Assembly (NCBI GenBank): GCA_019459325.1
Contig: JAIBFA010000003.1
Location: 1 to 63,448 of the forward strand
Reading direction: 5' to 3'
Length of the DNA stretch: 63,448 bases
DNA from: Thiobacillus sp.
GTDB taxonomy: Bacteria; Pseudomonadota; Gammaproteobacteria; Burkholderiales; Thiobacillaceae
Made by a program: the position numbers and the translations under genes
Shown: in pieces, positions 9,104 through 19,921 of the stretch
How the letters are laid out: every line of letters starts with the position of its first letter
Numbering within the stretch: the first letter of the stretch is position 1
Notes under the pieces: model-generated
What the model saw: only the letters and a program-made list of their open reading frames with translations
What the model was told of the DNA's origin: nothing
The model's database searches: none

Positions 9104-10204
9104 TCAAGATTTATTGAGCTGGCGGTGCGTCGCCACGCTCATCAGGATGCCCATTCCCAGCAGCAGGGTGACGAACGCCGTGCCCCCGTAGCTCATCAAG
9201 GGCAACGGCACCCCCACCACCGGAAGAATGCCCGACACCATGCCCATGTTGACGAATACATAGGTGAACAGGTTGAGGCTCAGCGTGGCGGCCATCAGCC
9301 GCCCGAACAGCGTCGGCGCGCGCGCCGCAATGACCAGTCCGCGCGCAACGATCGCAAGATACAGCCCCACCAGAAAAATCGCACCGACGAGGCCGAATTC
9401 CTCGCCGAACACGGCAAACACGAAATCGGTCGTCCGCTCCGGAATGAAATCGAGCTGGTTTTGCGTTCCCTGCATCCAGCCCTTGCCGAACAGGCCGCCC
9501 GAACCAATCGCGATGGTGGACTGGATGATGTGATAGCCGGCTCCCAGAGGATCGGACGAGGGATCGAGCAGGGTCAGCACGCGGCGCTGCTGGTAGTCGT
9601 GCATCAGGCCCCACATCACCGGCAGGCTCGCGCCCCCCAGAATACCGCCACCGAGGATCACCTTCCACGGCAGACCGGCAAAGAACAACAGATAGAAGCC
9701 CGAGGCGCCGATCATCAGCGCCGTGCCCAGATCGGGCTGGCGCAAAATCAGCAGGAAGGGCAGCAGCAGCATCACGCCGCCAGCAAGAAAATGCTTGGCG
9801 CGCAGCAGACCCTCGTTGCGCTGGAAGTACCAGGCCAGCATCAAGGGCAGCGCCAGCTTCAACAGTTCAGACGGCTGGAATGCCATGAAGCCCAGGTTCA
9901 GCCAGCGCCGCGAGCCGTTGCGGATCTCGCCGAACAGCGCCACCCCGATCAGTAGCACCACGCCCGCCACATACAGCGGCGGCCCCACCTTGGACAGGAG
10001 GTGCGGCGGCACATTGGCCATCACCACCATCACGCTCAGCGCCAGCCCGATATTGATCAGATGGCCTGTGATGCGCGCCGGGCTCTGCCCTGAGGCGCTC
10101 GCCACCACCGCCAGGCTGATGCCGAGCAACAGTAGCACCAGCACCAGCAGGATGCCGTCGAGGTGGCTCAACCTGCGTACGATCCAGTGACTAGTCCGCG
10201 GCAT
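9104..10204 (-). CDS. rodA: Peptidoglycan glycosyltransferase RodA
   Basis: 366 aa SEDS-family membrane protein with about ten membrane segments. Conserved stretches are FMAFQPSELLKLALPL, RQPDLGTALMIG, TQNQLDFIPERTTDFVFAV and the C-terminal PLPLMSYGGTAF. RodA polymerises glycan strands for cell elongation together with PBP2. Its start overlaps the 3' end of mrdA by 14 bp, consistent with coupled synthesis of the two partners. Confidence 0.97.
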   Translation of the reverse strand: MPRTSHWIVRRLSHLDGILLVLVLLLLGISLAVVASASGQSPARITGHLINIGLALSVMVVMANVPPHLLSKVGPPLYVAGVVLLIGVALFGEIRNGSRRWLNLGFMAFQPSELLKLALPLMLAWYFQRNEGLLRAKHFLAGGVMLLLPFLLILRQPDLGTALMIGASGFYLLFFAGLPWKVILGGGILGGASLPVMWGLMHDYQQRRVLTLLDPSSDPLGAGYHIIQSTIAIGSGGLFGKGWMQGTQNQLDFIPERTTDFVFAVFGEEFGLVGAIFLVGLYLAIVARGLVIAARAPTLFGRLMAATLSLNLFTYVFVNMGMVSGILPVVGVPLPLMSYGGTAFVTLLLGMGILMSVATHRQLNKS

Positions 10205-12083
10205 CGTCGGCCTCCAGTTTCATGTCGCCGGGACGCTTCCCGGTGAGGTAATAATCGAACACCGCGCGCGCGATCGGCGCCGCGGTGCCGCTGCCCGAGC
10301 CGCCGTTCTCCACCATCACCGCCACCACGATGGTGGGGTTTTCGGCCGGCGCATAGGCGATGAACAGCGCATGGTCGCGATGCTCGCGGGCCAGCCGGCT
10401 GGCGTCATAGCGCGCGCCCTGTTTGATGCCGACCACCTGTGCGGTGCCGGTCTTGCCGGCACTCGTATACGGCGCACCCGCCGCCGAGGCGGCAGCCGTA
10501 CCGCCCGGCCGCATCACGTCCATCATGCCTTCACGCACCGCGGCGAGGTGGGCCGGATTGATCGCTACCTGGCCGCTCACCCCGGCCGGCTGCTGTTGCC
10601 AGACATGGGCAAGCGGATCCCGCACCGCCTGCACCAGGCGTGGCTCGATCCGCTTGCCGCCGTTGGCCAGCATGGCGGTGGCCGCCGCCAGTTGCAACGG
10701 GGTGGTCAGGTGATAGCCCTGGCCGATGCCCGCAATCACCGTCTCGCCGGGATACCAGGTCTGCTTCCAGCGGCGCTGCTTCCAGTCGCGCGAGGGCAAG
10801 AGGCCGGACGATTCGCCTTCCAGATCGATGCCGGTTTTTTCGCCCAGGCCGAACTGCGCCAGGTAGTCGTGCATGCGGTCGATGCCCATGTCGACCGCCA
10901 GCCTGTAATAGTAGATATCGCAGGATTGTGAAATGGATCGGCGCAGGTCGACCACACCGTGTCCGCCGCGCTTCCAGTCGCGGAACTGGTGGCGGCTGTT
11001 CGGCAAGCTGTAAAACCCGGGATCGACGATGCTGTCCGACGGCTTGCGCAGCCCCAGCTCCAGTCCGGCCAGCGCCATGAATGGCTTGATGGTCGAGCCG
11101 GGCGGGTAGATACCGCGCAGCACGCGGTTCACCATCGGCCGCTCGGGCGATTCGTTGAGCGATTTCCAGGTTTCCGGATCGATCCCGTCGACGAACAGGT
11201 TGGGATCGAATCCCGGCTTGGAGACCAGCGCCAGCACCCCGCCGGTATTCGGGTCGAGCGCCACCAGTCCGCCCAGATAATCGCCGAACGCGTGTTCGGC
11301 CACCGCCTGCAGTTCGATGTCCAGATGCAGGCGCAAATCCTTGCCGGGCACCGGCGGAATACGCGACAGCATGCGCACCGCGCGGCCGCTGGCGTCCGTC
11401 TCCATCTGGTCGAATCCGGTGCGGCCATGCAGCAGCGTTTCGTAGCTCTGTTCCAGCCCGGTCTTGCCGATGTGGACACTGCCCCGGTAATTCTGTTCAC
11501 GACCGTCCTCGCGCAGTTTTTTCAGGTCGCGGTCATTGATGCGGCCGATAAAACCCAACACATGCGCCATGCCGGGCCCGGCCTGATAGTTGCGGAACAG
11601 TCGCGCCTTCACCTCCACGCCCGGCAGGCGGTAACGGTTGGCGGCCAGAATGGCGACCTCCTCGTCGGTCAGCTTGCTTTTCAGCGGGACGGTTTCGAAC
11701 TCGTGCGACTCGCTCAACAGGCGGCGAAAGCGCCGCAGCTGTCCCGGCGTAATCTCGACCAGCTTGCCCACCTCGGCCAGCGTGGCATCGAGATCCTTCA
11801 TCTGCGCGCGGGTCAGCTCGAGCGTATAGGCCGAATAGTTTTCCGCCAGGATGCGACCGTTGCGGTCCAGGATCAGTCCGCGGTTCGGCGCGGTGGGCAC
11901 CAGCGAAATGCGGTTGCTTTCGGCACGCTGGATGTAGTGCTCGTGCTGCATGATCTGCAGATAAAACGCGCGCGCCAGCAGCGCGGTCGCCAGCAGCGCG
12001 ACGAAAATCGCGCCCACCTTCAGGCGCGCATGGAAACGGGCCAGCTCACGGTCCAGGTTCTTCAGCGGAGTGGCGAATCTCAT
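10191..12083 (-). CDS. mrdA: Penicillin-binding protein 2 (peptidoglycan transpeptidase)
   Basis: 630 aa bitopic inner-membrane protein with one N-terminal membrane helix (about residues 22-42), a pedestal domain and a transpeptidase domain. Catalytic Ser is in PPGSTIKPF near residue 330; SCD (SQSCDIYYYRLA) and KTG (SAGKTGTAQVVG) motifs are intact. It cross-links new wall in the elongasome with RodA and MreBCD. Start taken at MRFATPLKNLDRELARF, seven bases after mreD. Confidence 0.97.
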   Translation of the reverse strand: MRFATPLKNLDRELARFHARLKVGAIFVALLATALLARAFYLQIMQHEHYIQRAESNRISLVPTAPNRGLILDRNGRILAENYSAYTLELTRAQMKDLDATLAEVGKLVEITPGQLRRFRRLLSESHEFETVPLKSKLTDEEVAILAANRYRLPGVEVKARLFRNYQAGPGMAHVLGFIGRINDRDLKKLREDGREQNYRGSVHIGKTGLEQSYETLLHGRTGFDQMETDASGRAVRMLSRIPPVPGKDLRLHLDIELQAVAEHAFGDYLGGLVALDPNTGGVLALVSKPGFDPNLFVDGIDPETWKSLNESPERPMVNRVLRGIYPPGSTIKPFMALAGLELGLRKPSDSIVDPGFYSLPNSRHQFRDWKRGGHGVVDLRRSISQSCDIYYYRLAVDMGIDRMHDYLAQFGLGEKTGIDLEGESSGLLPSRDWKQRRWKQTWYPGETVIAGIGQGYHLTTPLQLAAATAMLANGGKRIEPRLVQAVRDPLAHVWQQQPAGVSGQVAINPAHLAAVREGMMDVMRPGGTAAASAAGAPYTSAGKTGTAQVVGIKQGARYDASRLAREHRDHALFIAYAPAENPTIVVAVMVENGGSGSGTAAPIARAVFDYYLTGKRPGDMKLEADDAAD

Positions 12084-12089
12084 CGTGGA

Positions 12090-12590
12090 TCAGGTCCGAT
12101 CCTGCAGGCCCTTGCCATGCCACAGACGCAGAAAACCCGCCACCAGATACCACAGCACCGTGCTGCCGAACACCGGCAGCAGGATGACCAAGCCCGCCGG
12201 CGGATTGACCGCCAGCCAGCCCATCAGCAGCACGGCCAGCTGCACCGTCAACAGGATGGGAAACAGCTGCGCCGCCTGGCGGAACGGGTCGAACTGCAGC
12301 AACCGCAGACGCAGGAACAGCACGAGATACACGCCGATCACATACGCGATGGCATGCTGGCCGAACAGTGCACCATCCTGAAAATCGGCCAGCAAGCCCA
12401 GGAAAAATGCCGTAGCGAAACCAATGCGCGCGGGCTGATGCAGGGTCCAGAAGAGCACGCCCACCAGAACAAAATCCGGCCGCAGGGCCAAAGCCCAACC
12501 TGCCCAGGGCAGCTGTTCCAGCAACACGGCCAGCGTCAGACTGCCGAGGATGTGGCTCCAGCTACCGAACATCTGGTTGGGCGCATTCAT
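12090..12590 (-). CDS. mreD: Rod shape-determining protein MreD
   Basis: 166 aa integral membrane protein with about five helices; contains the typical RPDFVLVGVLFWTLHQP and GLLADFQDGALFGQHA stretches. The ATG at 12590 overlaps the mreC stop (ATGA), so this start is preferred over a longer one. Part of the MreBCD scaffold that links the actin-like MreB to the wall synthases. Confidence 0.95.
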   Translation of the reverse strand: MNAPNQMFGSWSHILGSLTLAVLLEQLPWAGWALALRPDFVLVGVLFWTLHQPARIGFATAFFLGLLADFQDGALFGQHAIAYVIGVYLVLFLRLRLLQFDPFRQAAQLFPILLTVQLAVLLMGWLAVNPPAGLVILLPVFGSTVLWYLVAGFLRLWHGKGLQDRT

Positions 12591-13432
12591 TGCGGGATCA
12601 CCTGCGGTTCGGCGATCAGCACCAGCACGGCGCGCGAACGGTCGAGCCCCGCCAGCGGCAGACACTCCACCCGCAGATAGGGGCCGGATTGCGAACGGGA
12701 AACCCGGCTGACTCGCGCCACCGGAATGCCGGCCGGATAGACCCGGTCGATACCCGATGTCAGCAGGCGATCGCCCGGCCGGATGTCGGTCTGTGCCGGC
12801 ATATAGCGCAGTTCCAGCTGGCTTTGCCCGCTGCCGGCAGCCAGCCCGCGCTGGCCGGTGCGTTCGATGAACACCGGGGTCAGCTGCTCACGGCTGCTGA
12901 CCAGCGTCACCTCGCTCGACCCCGGATAGACCCGCGTCACCTGCCCCACCAGTCCGGTGGCATCGACGACCGGCAGGCCACTGCGCAAGCCAGCACGCCC
13001 CCCCTGATCCAGCGTGATGCGTTGGGCAAACCAGTCATGTCCCTGATACATCTGGGCGGCATGCACCACCTGCTGGCCGGGGCGGGTTTTCATCTGCAGC
13101 AAGGCACGTAATTCGGCGTTTTCGCGACGCAGTTCCTTCGCGGCATTCACGCTGACCAGGAGCTGCGCACGCTCAGCCTGCAGGGTATCGCGTTCTTTCT
13201 GCAGGAGGCGGTGGCGGGTAAAGAAACCGCCGAGTTCGGCGGCGACCTCGGAGGGCGCACGAAGGGTCTCGCGCACCGGCTGCAGCAGCAGCGAAATCCC
13301 GCTGCGCAGACCATCGAGCATGTGATAACGGCTATCGAGCACAGCACACCCCAGACCGATCAGCAGCCAGATCAGCAGGCGTGCCGTCGGTCCCAGCCGG
13401 CGGGTGAACGTGAGCTGACCGGGCACTGCCAT
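12587..13432 (-). CDS. mreC: Rod shape-determining protein MreC
   Basis: 281 aa bitopic protein: a basic N-terminus (TFTRRLGPTAR), a membrane helix near residues 18-36, a coiled coil near residues 70-110, then the two beta domains of MreC (VVDATGLVGQV, GDRLLTSGIDRVYPAGIPV). It binds PBP2 in the periplasm and activates it. ATG at 13432 chosen because the longer frame adds unrelated basic sequence. It lies 37 bp after mreB. Confidence 0.95.
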   Translation of the reverse strand: MAVPGQLTFTRRLGPTARLLIWLLIGLGCAVLDSRYHMLDGLRSGISLLLQPVRETLRAPSEVAAELGGFFTRHRLLQKERDTLQAERAQLLVSVNAAKELRRENAELRALLQMKTRPGQQVVHAAQMYQGHDWFAQRITLDQGGRAGLRSGLPVVDATGLVGQVTRVYPGSSEVTLVSSREQLTPVFIERTGQRGLAAGSGQSQLELRYMPAQTDIRPGDRLLTSGIDRVYPAGIPVARVSRVSRSQSGPYLRVECLPLAGLDRSRAVLVLIAEPQVIPQ

Positions 13433-13469
13433 CAGCTGCCCCTGTTCACGATGCCGAGTGCCGCGGCGT

Positions 13470-14576
<1,107 letters not shown>

Positions 14577-14614
14577 CTAACGGGCTTCATTCCCGTAAGT
14601 ATTCAGGTCCTTCC

Positions 14615-14902
14615 ATGTCCCTCACCCCGGACGACGTCAAACGCATCGCCCGCCTAGCGCGCATAGAAATCAGCGATGCCGAGGCGCAGGCCACGCAGGC
14701 CCAGCTCAACAGCATTTTTGACCTCATTGCGACCATGCAGGCGGTGGACACCCGCGAAGTCAGCCCGATGGCCCACGCGCAGGAGGTCTATCAACGCCTG
14801 CGTGACGACGTGGCGACCGAAACCGACCGCCACGCCGACTTTCAGGCCGTGGCCCCGGCGGTCGAAAACGGCTTGTATCTCGTGCCCAAAGTCATCGAGT
14901 AA
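14615..14902 (+). CDS. gatC: Asp-tRNA(Asn)/Glu-tRNA(Gln) amidotransferase subunit C
   Basis: 95 aa. [19 protein letters not shown] is the standard GatC start, and the rest follows the short family pattern ([18 protein letters not shown]). Small linker subunit that holds GatA and GatB together for amidation of misacylated Gln/Asn tRNAs. First gene of gatCAB, divergent from mreB. Confidence 0.97.
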   Translation: MSLTPDDVKRIARLARIEISDAEAQATQAQLNSIFDLIATMQAVDTREVSPMAHAQEVYQRLRDDVATETDRHADFQAVAPAVENGLYLVPKVIE

Positions 14903-14910
14903 GTTAAGTC

Positions 14911-16368
14911 ATGCCTGACACCTCCCTTTCCGCGCTTGCCGCGCAGCTTGCCGGCAAGCAGATCTCCAGCCGCGAGCTCGCCCAGACCTATCTCGACCGC
15001 ATCGCCGCGCTGAACCCGGCGATCAACGCCTTCATCACGGTGGATGCCGAAAAGACCCTGATCGAGGCCGCCGCCGCCGATGCCCTCATCGCCGCCGGCC
15101 AGGCGGGGCCGCTCACCGGCGTGCCGATCGCGCACAAGGACATCTTCTGCACCGAAGGCTGGCTCACCACCTGCGGCTCGAAAATGCTGCACAACTTCAT
15201 CGCGCCCTACGACGCCCACGTGATCCAGCGCTTCAAGGCCGCCGGCATGCCGAGCCTGGGCAAGACCAACATGGACGAGTTCGCCATGGGCTCATCCAAC
15301 GAGACCAGCTATTACGGCGCGGTGAAAAACCCCTGGAACCCCGCCTACGTGCCCGGCGGCTCATCGGGCGGCGCCGCCGCTTGCGTGGCCGCGCGCATGG
15401 CGCCCGCCGCCACCGGCACCGACACCGGTGGCTCGATCCGCCAGCCGGCGGCGTTGTGCGGCATCACCGGGCTCAAGCCCACCTACGGCCTGGTGTCGCG
15501 CTACGGCATGATCGCGTTCGCCTCCAGCCTCGATCAGGCAGGCCCGATGGCGCCTTCGGCCGACGACTGCGCGCTGCTCTTGAACGTGATGACCGGCTTC
15601 GACCCCAAGGACTCGACCAGCCTGGAACGCGAGAAGGAAGACTACACGCGCGATCTGGACAAGCCCCTAACCGGCCTGCGCGTCGGCTTGCCGCGCGAGT
15701 TCTTCGCCGAGGGCCTCAACAACGAAGTCGCAGCGGCAGTCGAAGCCGCGGTGGCCGATCTTCAGAAACTCGGCGCGACGACCGTCGAGATCTCGCTCGC
15801 CAACTCCAAGCTCGCCATCCCCGTCTACTATGTGCTGGCTCCCGCCGAAGCCTCGTCCAACCTGTCGCGCTTCGACGGCGTGCGCTACGGCTACCGCGCG
15901 CCGGAGTACACCAGCCTCGACGACATGTACTGCAAGACCCGCGCGCAGGGCTTCGGCGCAGAGGTGAAGCGCCGCATCATGATCGGCGCCTACGTGCTCT
16001 CCCACGGCTACTACGACGCCTATTACCTGCAGGCGCAGAAAATCCGCCGCCTGATCGCCGACGACTTCGGCGAGGCCTTCAAGGCCTGCGACGTCATCCT
16101 CGGCCCCACCGCGCCCGGCACCGCGTTCAAGCTCGGCGAGAAATCCGACGACCCGGTCGAGATGTATCTGAACGACCTCTACACCATCCCCGCCAACCTC
16201 GCCGGCCTGCCCGGCATGTCGCTGCCGTGCGGCTTCGACAGCAAGGGCCTGCCGATCGGCCTGCAGCTGGTCGGCAACTATTTTTCCGAGGCGAAAATGC
16301 TCAACGTCGCGCATCAGTACCAGCGCGTCACCGACTGGCACAGCCGCCAACCGGAGGGCCTGAAATGA
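14911..16368 (+). CDS. gatA: Asp-tRNA(Asn)/Glu-tRNA(Gln) amidotransferase subunit A
   Basis: 485 aa amidase-signature enzyme that releases ammonia from glutamine. The Ser-cisSer-Lys triad is visible: Lys in [16 protein letters not shown] near residue 150, and [15 protein letters not shown]. It starts 8 bp after gatC, and its stop overlaps the gatB start (ATGA). Confidence 0.98.
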   Translation: MPDTSLSALAAQLAGKQISSRELAQTYLDRIAALNPAINAFITVDAEKTLIEAAAADALIAAGQAGPLTGVPIAHKDIFCTEGWLTTCGSKMLHNFIAPYDAHVIQRFKAAGMPSLGKTNMDEFAMGSSNETSYYGAVKNPWNPAYVPGGSSGGAAACVAARMAPAATGTDTGGSIRQPAALCGITGLKPTYGLVSRYGMIAFASSLDQAGPMAPSADDCALLLNVMTGFDPKDSTSLEREKEDYTRDLDKPLTGLRVGLPREFFAEGLNNEVAAAVEAAVADLQKLGATTVEISLANSKLAIPVYYVLAPAEASSNLSRFDGVRYGYRAPEYTSLDDMYCKTRAQGFGAEVKRRIMIGAYVLSHGYYDAYYLQAQKIRRLIADDFGEAFKACDVILGPTAPGTAFKLGEKSDDPVEMYLNDLYTIPANLAGLPGMSLPCGFDSKGLPIGLQLVGNYFSEAKMLNVAHQYQRVTDWHSRQPEGLK

Positions 16369-17795
16369 AGTGGGAGACCGTCATCGGGCTGGAAGTCCAC
16401 ACCCAGCTCGCCACCCAGTCGAAGATTTTCTCCGGCAGTAGCACCGCCTTCGGTGCCGCCCCCAACACGCAGGCGAGCGCGGTGGACATCGCGCTGCCCG
16501 GTGTGCTGCCGGTGCTGAACCGCGGCGCAGTGGAGTGCGCAATCAAGTTCGGCCTGGCGGTCGGCGCGACGCTCAACCGCGTCAACGTGTTCGACCGCAA
16601 GAACTACTTCTACCCCGATCTGCCCAAGGGCTACCAGATCAGCCAGCTGGCCAAGCCCATCGTCGAGGGCGGCGCACTGACCATCGTGGTGGATGGCGAA
16701 GAAAAAACCGTTCACCTCACCCGCGCCCACATGGAGGAGGATGCCGGCAAGTCGCTGCACGAAGATTTCCACGGCATGACCGGCATCGATCTCAACCGCG
16801 CCGGCACGCCGCTGCTGGAGATCGTCTCCGAGCCGGAAATGCGCTCCAGCGCCGAGGCCGTGGCCTACGCCCGCGCGTTGCACACCCTGGTGACCTGGAT
16901 CGGCATCTGCGACGGCAACATGCAGGAAGGCAGCTTCCGCGTCGACGCCAACGTTTCGGTGCGTCCGCTGGGTCAAGCCGAATTCGGCACCCGCCGCGAG
17001 ATCAAGAACCTCAACTCCTTCAAGTTTCTGCAGCAGGCCATCGACTACGAAGTGCGCTGGCAGATCGAGACGCTGGAGGACGGCGGCCGGATCGAGCAGG
17101 CCACCGTGCTGTTCGACCCCGACACCGGCGAGACGCGCATGATGCGCAGCAAGGAAGACGCGCACGACTACCGTTACTTCCCCGACCCCGACCTGCTGCC
17201 GGTGAAACTCGACGAAGCCTGGATCGAAACGGTGCGCGCCGGTCTGCCCGAACTGCCCACCGCGATGCAGGCGCGCTTCCAGCGCGACTACGGCGTGTCG
17301 GTCTACGACGCGGCGGTGCTTACGGGTTCGCGCGCGCTCGCCGCCTACTTCGAGGCTGCCGCCCAAAAATCAGGACAGCCCAAACTCGCCGCCAACTGGG
17401 TGATGGGTGAGCTCTCGGCAGCGTTGAACAAGGCCGAGCTCGACATCGCGCGAAGCCCGGTCTCCGCCGCCCAGCTCGGCACGCTGATCGCCCGCATCCA
17501 GGATGGCACGCTCTCGGGCAAGCTCGCCAAGCAGGTGTTCGAAGGCTTGTGGGAAGGTGCCGGCGAAGTCGATGCCATCATCGAAGCGCGCGGCTTGAAG
17601 CAGATGTCCGATTCCGGAGAACTGGAAAAGATCATCGACGACGTGCTGGCCGCCAATCCGAAGTCGGTCGAGGAATTCCGTTCCGGCAAGGACAAGGCCT
17701 TCAACGCCCTGGTCGGCCAGGTGATGAAAGCCAGCAAAGGCAAGGCCAATCCGGCGCAGGTCAACGACCTGCTGAAAGCCAAGCTGCAGAATTGA
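16365..17795 (+). CDS. gatB: Asp-tRNA(Asn)/Glu-tRNA(Gln) amidotransferase subunit B
   Basis: 476 aa. Starts [15 protein letters not shown]; an open frame extends upstream but lies inside gatA. Contains the kinase domain ([42 protein letters not shown]) and the C-terminal YqeY-like tRNA-binding tail ([25 protein letters not shown]). It activates the Glu/Asp carboxylate on tRNA. Confidence 0.98.
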   Translation: MKWETVIGLEVHTQLATQSKIFSGSSTAFGAAPNTQASAVDIALPGVLPVLNRGAVECAIKFGLAVGATLNRVNVFDRKNYFYPDLPKGYQISQLAKPIVEGGALTIVVDGEEKTVHLTRAHMEEDAGKSLHEDFHGMTGIDLNRAGTPLLEIVSEPEMRSSAEAVAYARALHTLVTWIGICDGNMQEGSFRVDANVSVRPLGQAEFGTRREIKNLNSFKFLQQAIDYEVRWQIETLEDGGRIEQATVLFDPDTGETRMMRSKEDAHDYRYFPDPDLLPVKLDEAWIETVRAGLPELPTAMQARFQRDYGVSVYDAAVLTGSRALAAYFEAAAQKSGQPKLAANWVMGELSAALNKAELDIARSPVSAAQLGTLIARIQDGTLSGKLAKQVFEGLWEGAGEVDAIIEARGLKQMSDSGELEKIIDDVLAANPKSVEEFRSGKDKAFNALVGQVMKASKGKANPAQVNDLLKAKLQN

Positions 17796-17799
17796 ACAG

Positions 17800-17832
17800 A
17801 GCGAAGTGGCGGGGCATCCCCGCCAATTCGCT
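17800..17832. terminator. Strong hairpin between gatB and the convergent gene
   Basis: AGCGAA-g-TGGCGGGG, loop CAT, CCCCGCCA-a-TTCGCT: a 14-bp stem with one mismatch, directly after the gatB stop. There is no clear T-run, so termination may need Rho or work in both directions for the converging genes. Confidence 0.5.
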
Positions 17833-17886
17833 CCAATCCGATCCGGACATCCGCCGCCGAAGCGCGGCAAAAACGACGGCTGGTTA

Positions 17887-18483
17887 TTACTGCTTGCCGG
17901 CCAACTCACGGAAGCGCATCTTGTCGGCCGCGTATTTCTCGCGCACCTGCATCATCGCCTCTTCGTTGCCCTGGATGGTGCGCTTCAGTTCCAGGTGTTC
18001 CCGACTGGCCTGTTCCAGCTGTTCCTTCAGGCCGCTGCCCACCGGGCGGCCTGCCTTTTCAATATTGGCAATGCGCGTTTTCAGTTCGGTCAGATTCGCC
18101 TCCACCGCCTTGCCGCGGATTTCGGCACCCTTGATCGCCAGCTTGTGATGCTCCAGCGCGCGGTCGCGCGCCAGGTCGATTTCCGCTTCGGTGGTGTAGG
18201 TCGACATCAGCGCGCGATCGAGCTGCGCCTGTTTATTCTGTTCCGCCTCAATCCGCTTCTGCTCGGTCTGGCGTTCGGCCTCTGCACGGCGTTCCGCCTC
18301 GGATTGCGTGCGCCGGATCACCTGGCCCTGCTTGTTCATCTCGGCGCCGCCGCTCTTCTGATAGGTTGTCGGCGGCGTGTCGCTGTAGTGCACGCGGCCG
18401 TTGCCGTCCACCCAGCGGTACATCGTCGCCTGCGCGGTGCCTACGCTCAGCAGCAGGGCGAGGGTCAGCAGGCTAAACGCCAT
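17887..18483 (-). CDS. DUF4124-domain periplasmic protein with coiled coil
   Basis: 198 aa. A signal peptide (MAFSLLTLALLLSVGTAQA) is followed by the DUF4124 motif YRWVDGNGRVHYSDTPP. The rest is a charged helical region rich in Glu/Arg/Gln (about residues 45-190), probably coiled coil. Function of the family is unknown; it is common in betaproteobacteria. ATG at 18483 was chosen because it starts the signal peptide; it overlaps the pyrE 3' end by 11 bp. Confidence 0.85.
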   Translation of the reverse strand: MAFSLLTLALLLSVGTAQATMYRWVDGNGRVHYSDTPPTTYQKSGGAEMNKQGQVIRRTQSEAERRAEAERQTEQKRIEAEQNKQAQLDRALMSTYTTEAEIDLARDRALEHHKLAIKGAEIRGKAVEANLTELKTRIANIEKAGRPVGSGLKEQLEQASREHLELKRTIQGNEEAMMQVREKYAADKMRFRELAGKQ

Positions 18484-19111
18484 ACCTTGCGCGATACCCT
18501 GCCACGGCCTGCAATTCAGTTTGTCGGTTCGCATCACGTTCCAGAAACTCCACCAGATTGTCCAGCGTGACCACGGCCACCACCGGAATGCCATATTGTT
18601 CGCGTACTTCCTGCACCGCGGACTTCTCCCCGGTGCCGCGCTCCATGCGATCCAGCGCGATCACCACCCCGGCCGGCTCTGCGTCCGCATGGCGGATCAG
18701 GTCCACCGACTCGCGCACCGAAGTGCCCGCCGAGATCACGTCGTCGACGATCAGCACGCGGCCCTGCAGTTTCGCGCCGACCACCGTGCCGCCTTCGCCG
18801 TGGTCCTTGGCTTCCTTGCGGTTGTATGCGTACGGCACGTTTTTACCCAAGCCCGCCAGCGCAATCGCAATGCTCGCCGCCAGCGGAATGCCCTTGTAGG
18901 CCGGGCCGAACAGTACGTCGAACGCAATCCCCGAGTCGACGATGGCTTTCGCGTAAAATTCGCCCAGCCGTTTCAGCTTGTCGCCGTCGTTGAACAGCCC
19001 CGCATTAAAAAAGTAGGGGCTCATGCGCCCCGCCTTGGTCTTGAACTCGCCAAAACACAGTACCTGCGATGCGATGGCGAATTCCACAAACTCGGCTTTG
19101 TAATCGGACAT
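18473..19111 (-). CDS. pyrE: Orotate phosphoribosyltransferase
   Basis: 212 aa. Makes orotidine monophosphate from orotate and PRPP in pyrimidine synthesis. The PRPP loop VLIVDDVISAGTSVRES and the loop YNRKEAKDHGEGG are intact. Starts MSDYKAEFVEFAI at 19111. Only 30 bp separate it from the divergent xthA, which is its usual neighbour in this group. Confidence 0.98.
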   Translation of the reverse strand: MSDYKAEFVEFAIASQVLCFGEFKTKAGRMSPYFFNAGLFNDGDKLKRLGEFYAKAIVDSGIAFDVLFGPAYKGIPLAASIAIALAGLGKNVPYAYNRKEAKDHGEGGTVVGAKLQGRVLIVDDVISAGTSVRESVDLIRHADAEPAGVVIALDRMERGTGEKSAVQEVREQYGIPVVAVVTLDNLVEFLERDANRQTELQAVAGYRARYGV

Positions 19112-19141
19112 TTCCTGACTTTTCTTGAATAAATAAACGCG

Positions 19142-19921
19142 ATGCGAATTATATCGGCCAACCTCAACGGCATCCGCTCTGCCGCCACCAAAGGCTTTTT
19201 CGACTGGTTGCCCACGCAAGGCGCCGACGTCGTCTGCGTACAGGAACTCAAGGCGCAGGCCGCCGACCTCAAGCCCGAATTCATCCAGTGCGACGGTCTG
19301 ACCGGCGCCTTCCACTACGCCGAGAAAAAAGGCTACAGCGGCGTCGGCGTCTATACCCGTCAGGCGCCGCAGCACATCATCGAAGGCCTCGGCGTTCCCG
19401 AATTCGACCAGGAAGGTCGCTACATCGAAGTCGACTACGGCAAGCTGGCCGTCATCTCGCTCTACCAGCCCTCTGGCTCCTCTAGTGACGAACGCCAGCA
19501 GGCCAAATTCCGCTTCCTCGATGCCTTCTTCCCGCATCTGGAAAGGCTAGTCAAATGCGGCCGCGAAATCGTCATCTGCGGCGACTGGAACATCGCCCAC
19601 AGGGAAATCGACCTGAAGAACTGGAAATCCAACCAGAAGAACTCCGGCTTCCTGCCCGAGGAGCGCGCCTGGATGACCCGGCTGTTCGACGAACTCGGCT
19701 GGGTCGACGTCTACCGCAGCCTCTATCCCGAACACACCGGCGAGGCCTACACCTGGTGGAGCAACCGCGGACAGGCCTGGGCCAAGAACGTCGGCTGGCG
19801 CATCGACTACCAGATCGCGACGCCCGGAATCGCGAAAACCGCCCGATCCGCCAGCGTCTACAAGGACCAGCGCTTTTCCGACCATGCGCCACTGATCGTC
19901 GATTACGATTACGCACCATGA
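19142..19921 (+). CDS. xthA: Exodeoxyribonuclease III (AP endonuclease)
   Basis: 259 aa of the EEP nuclease fold. RIISANLNGIRSA, VCVQELKA (catalytic Glu), GDWNIAHREIDLKNW and the final RFSDHAPLIVDYDY (catalytic His) are all present. It repairs abasic sites and 3' blocking groups. The stop overlaps the ampG start (ATGA). Confidence 0.97.
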   Translation: MRIISANLNGIRSAATKGFFDWLPTQGADVVCVQELKAQAADLKPEFIQCDGLTGAFHYAEKKGYSGVGVYTRQAPQHIIEGLGVPEFDQEGRYIEVDYGKLAVISLYQPSGSSSDERQQAKFRFLDAFFPHLERLVKCGREIVICGDWNIAHREIDLKNWKSNQKNSGFLPEERAWMTRLFDELGWVDVYRSLYPEHTGEAYTWWSNRGQAWAKNVGWRIDYQIATPGIAKTARSASVYKDQRFSDHAPLIVDYDYAP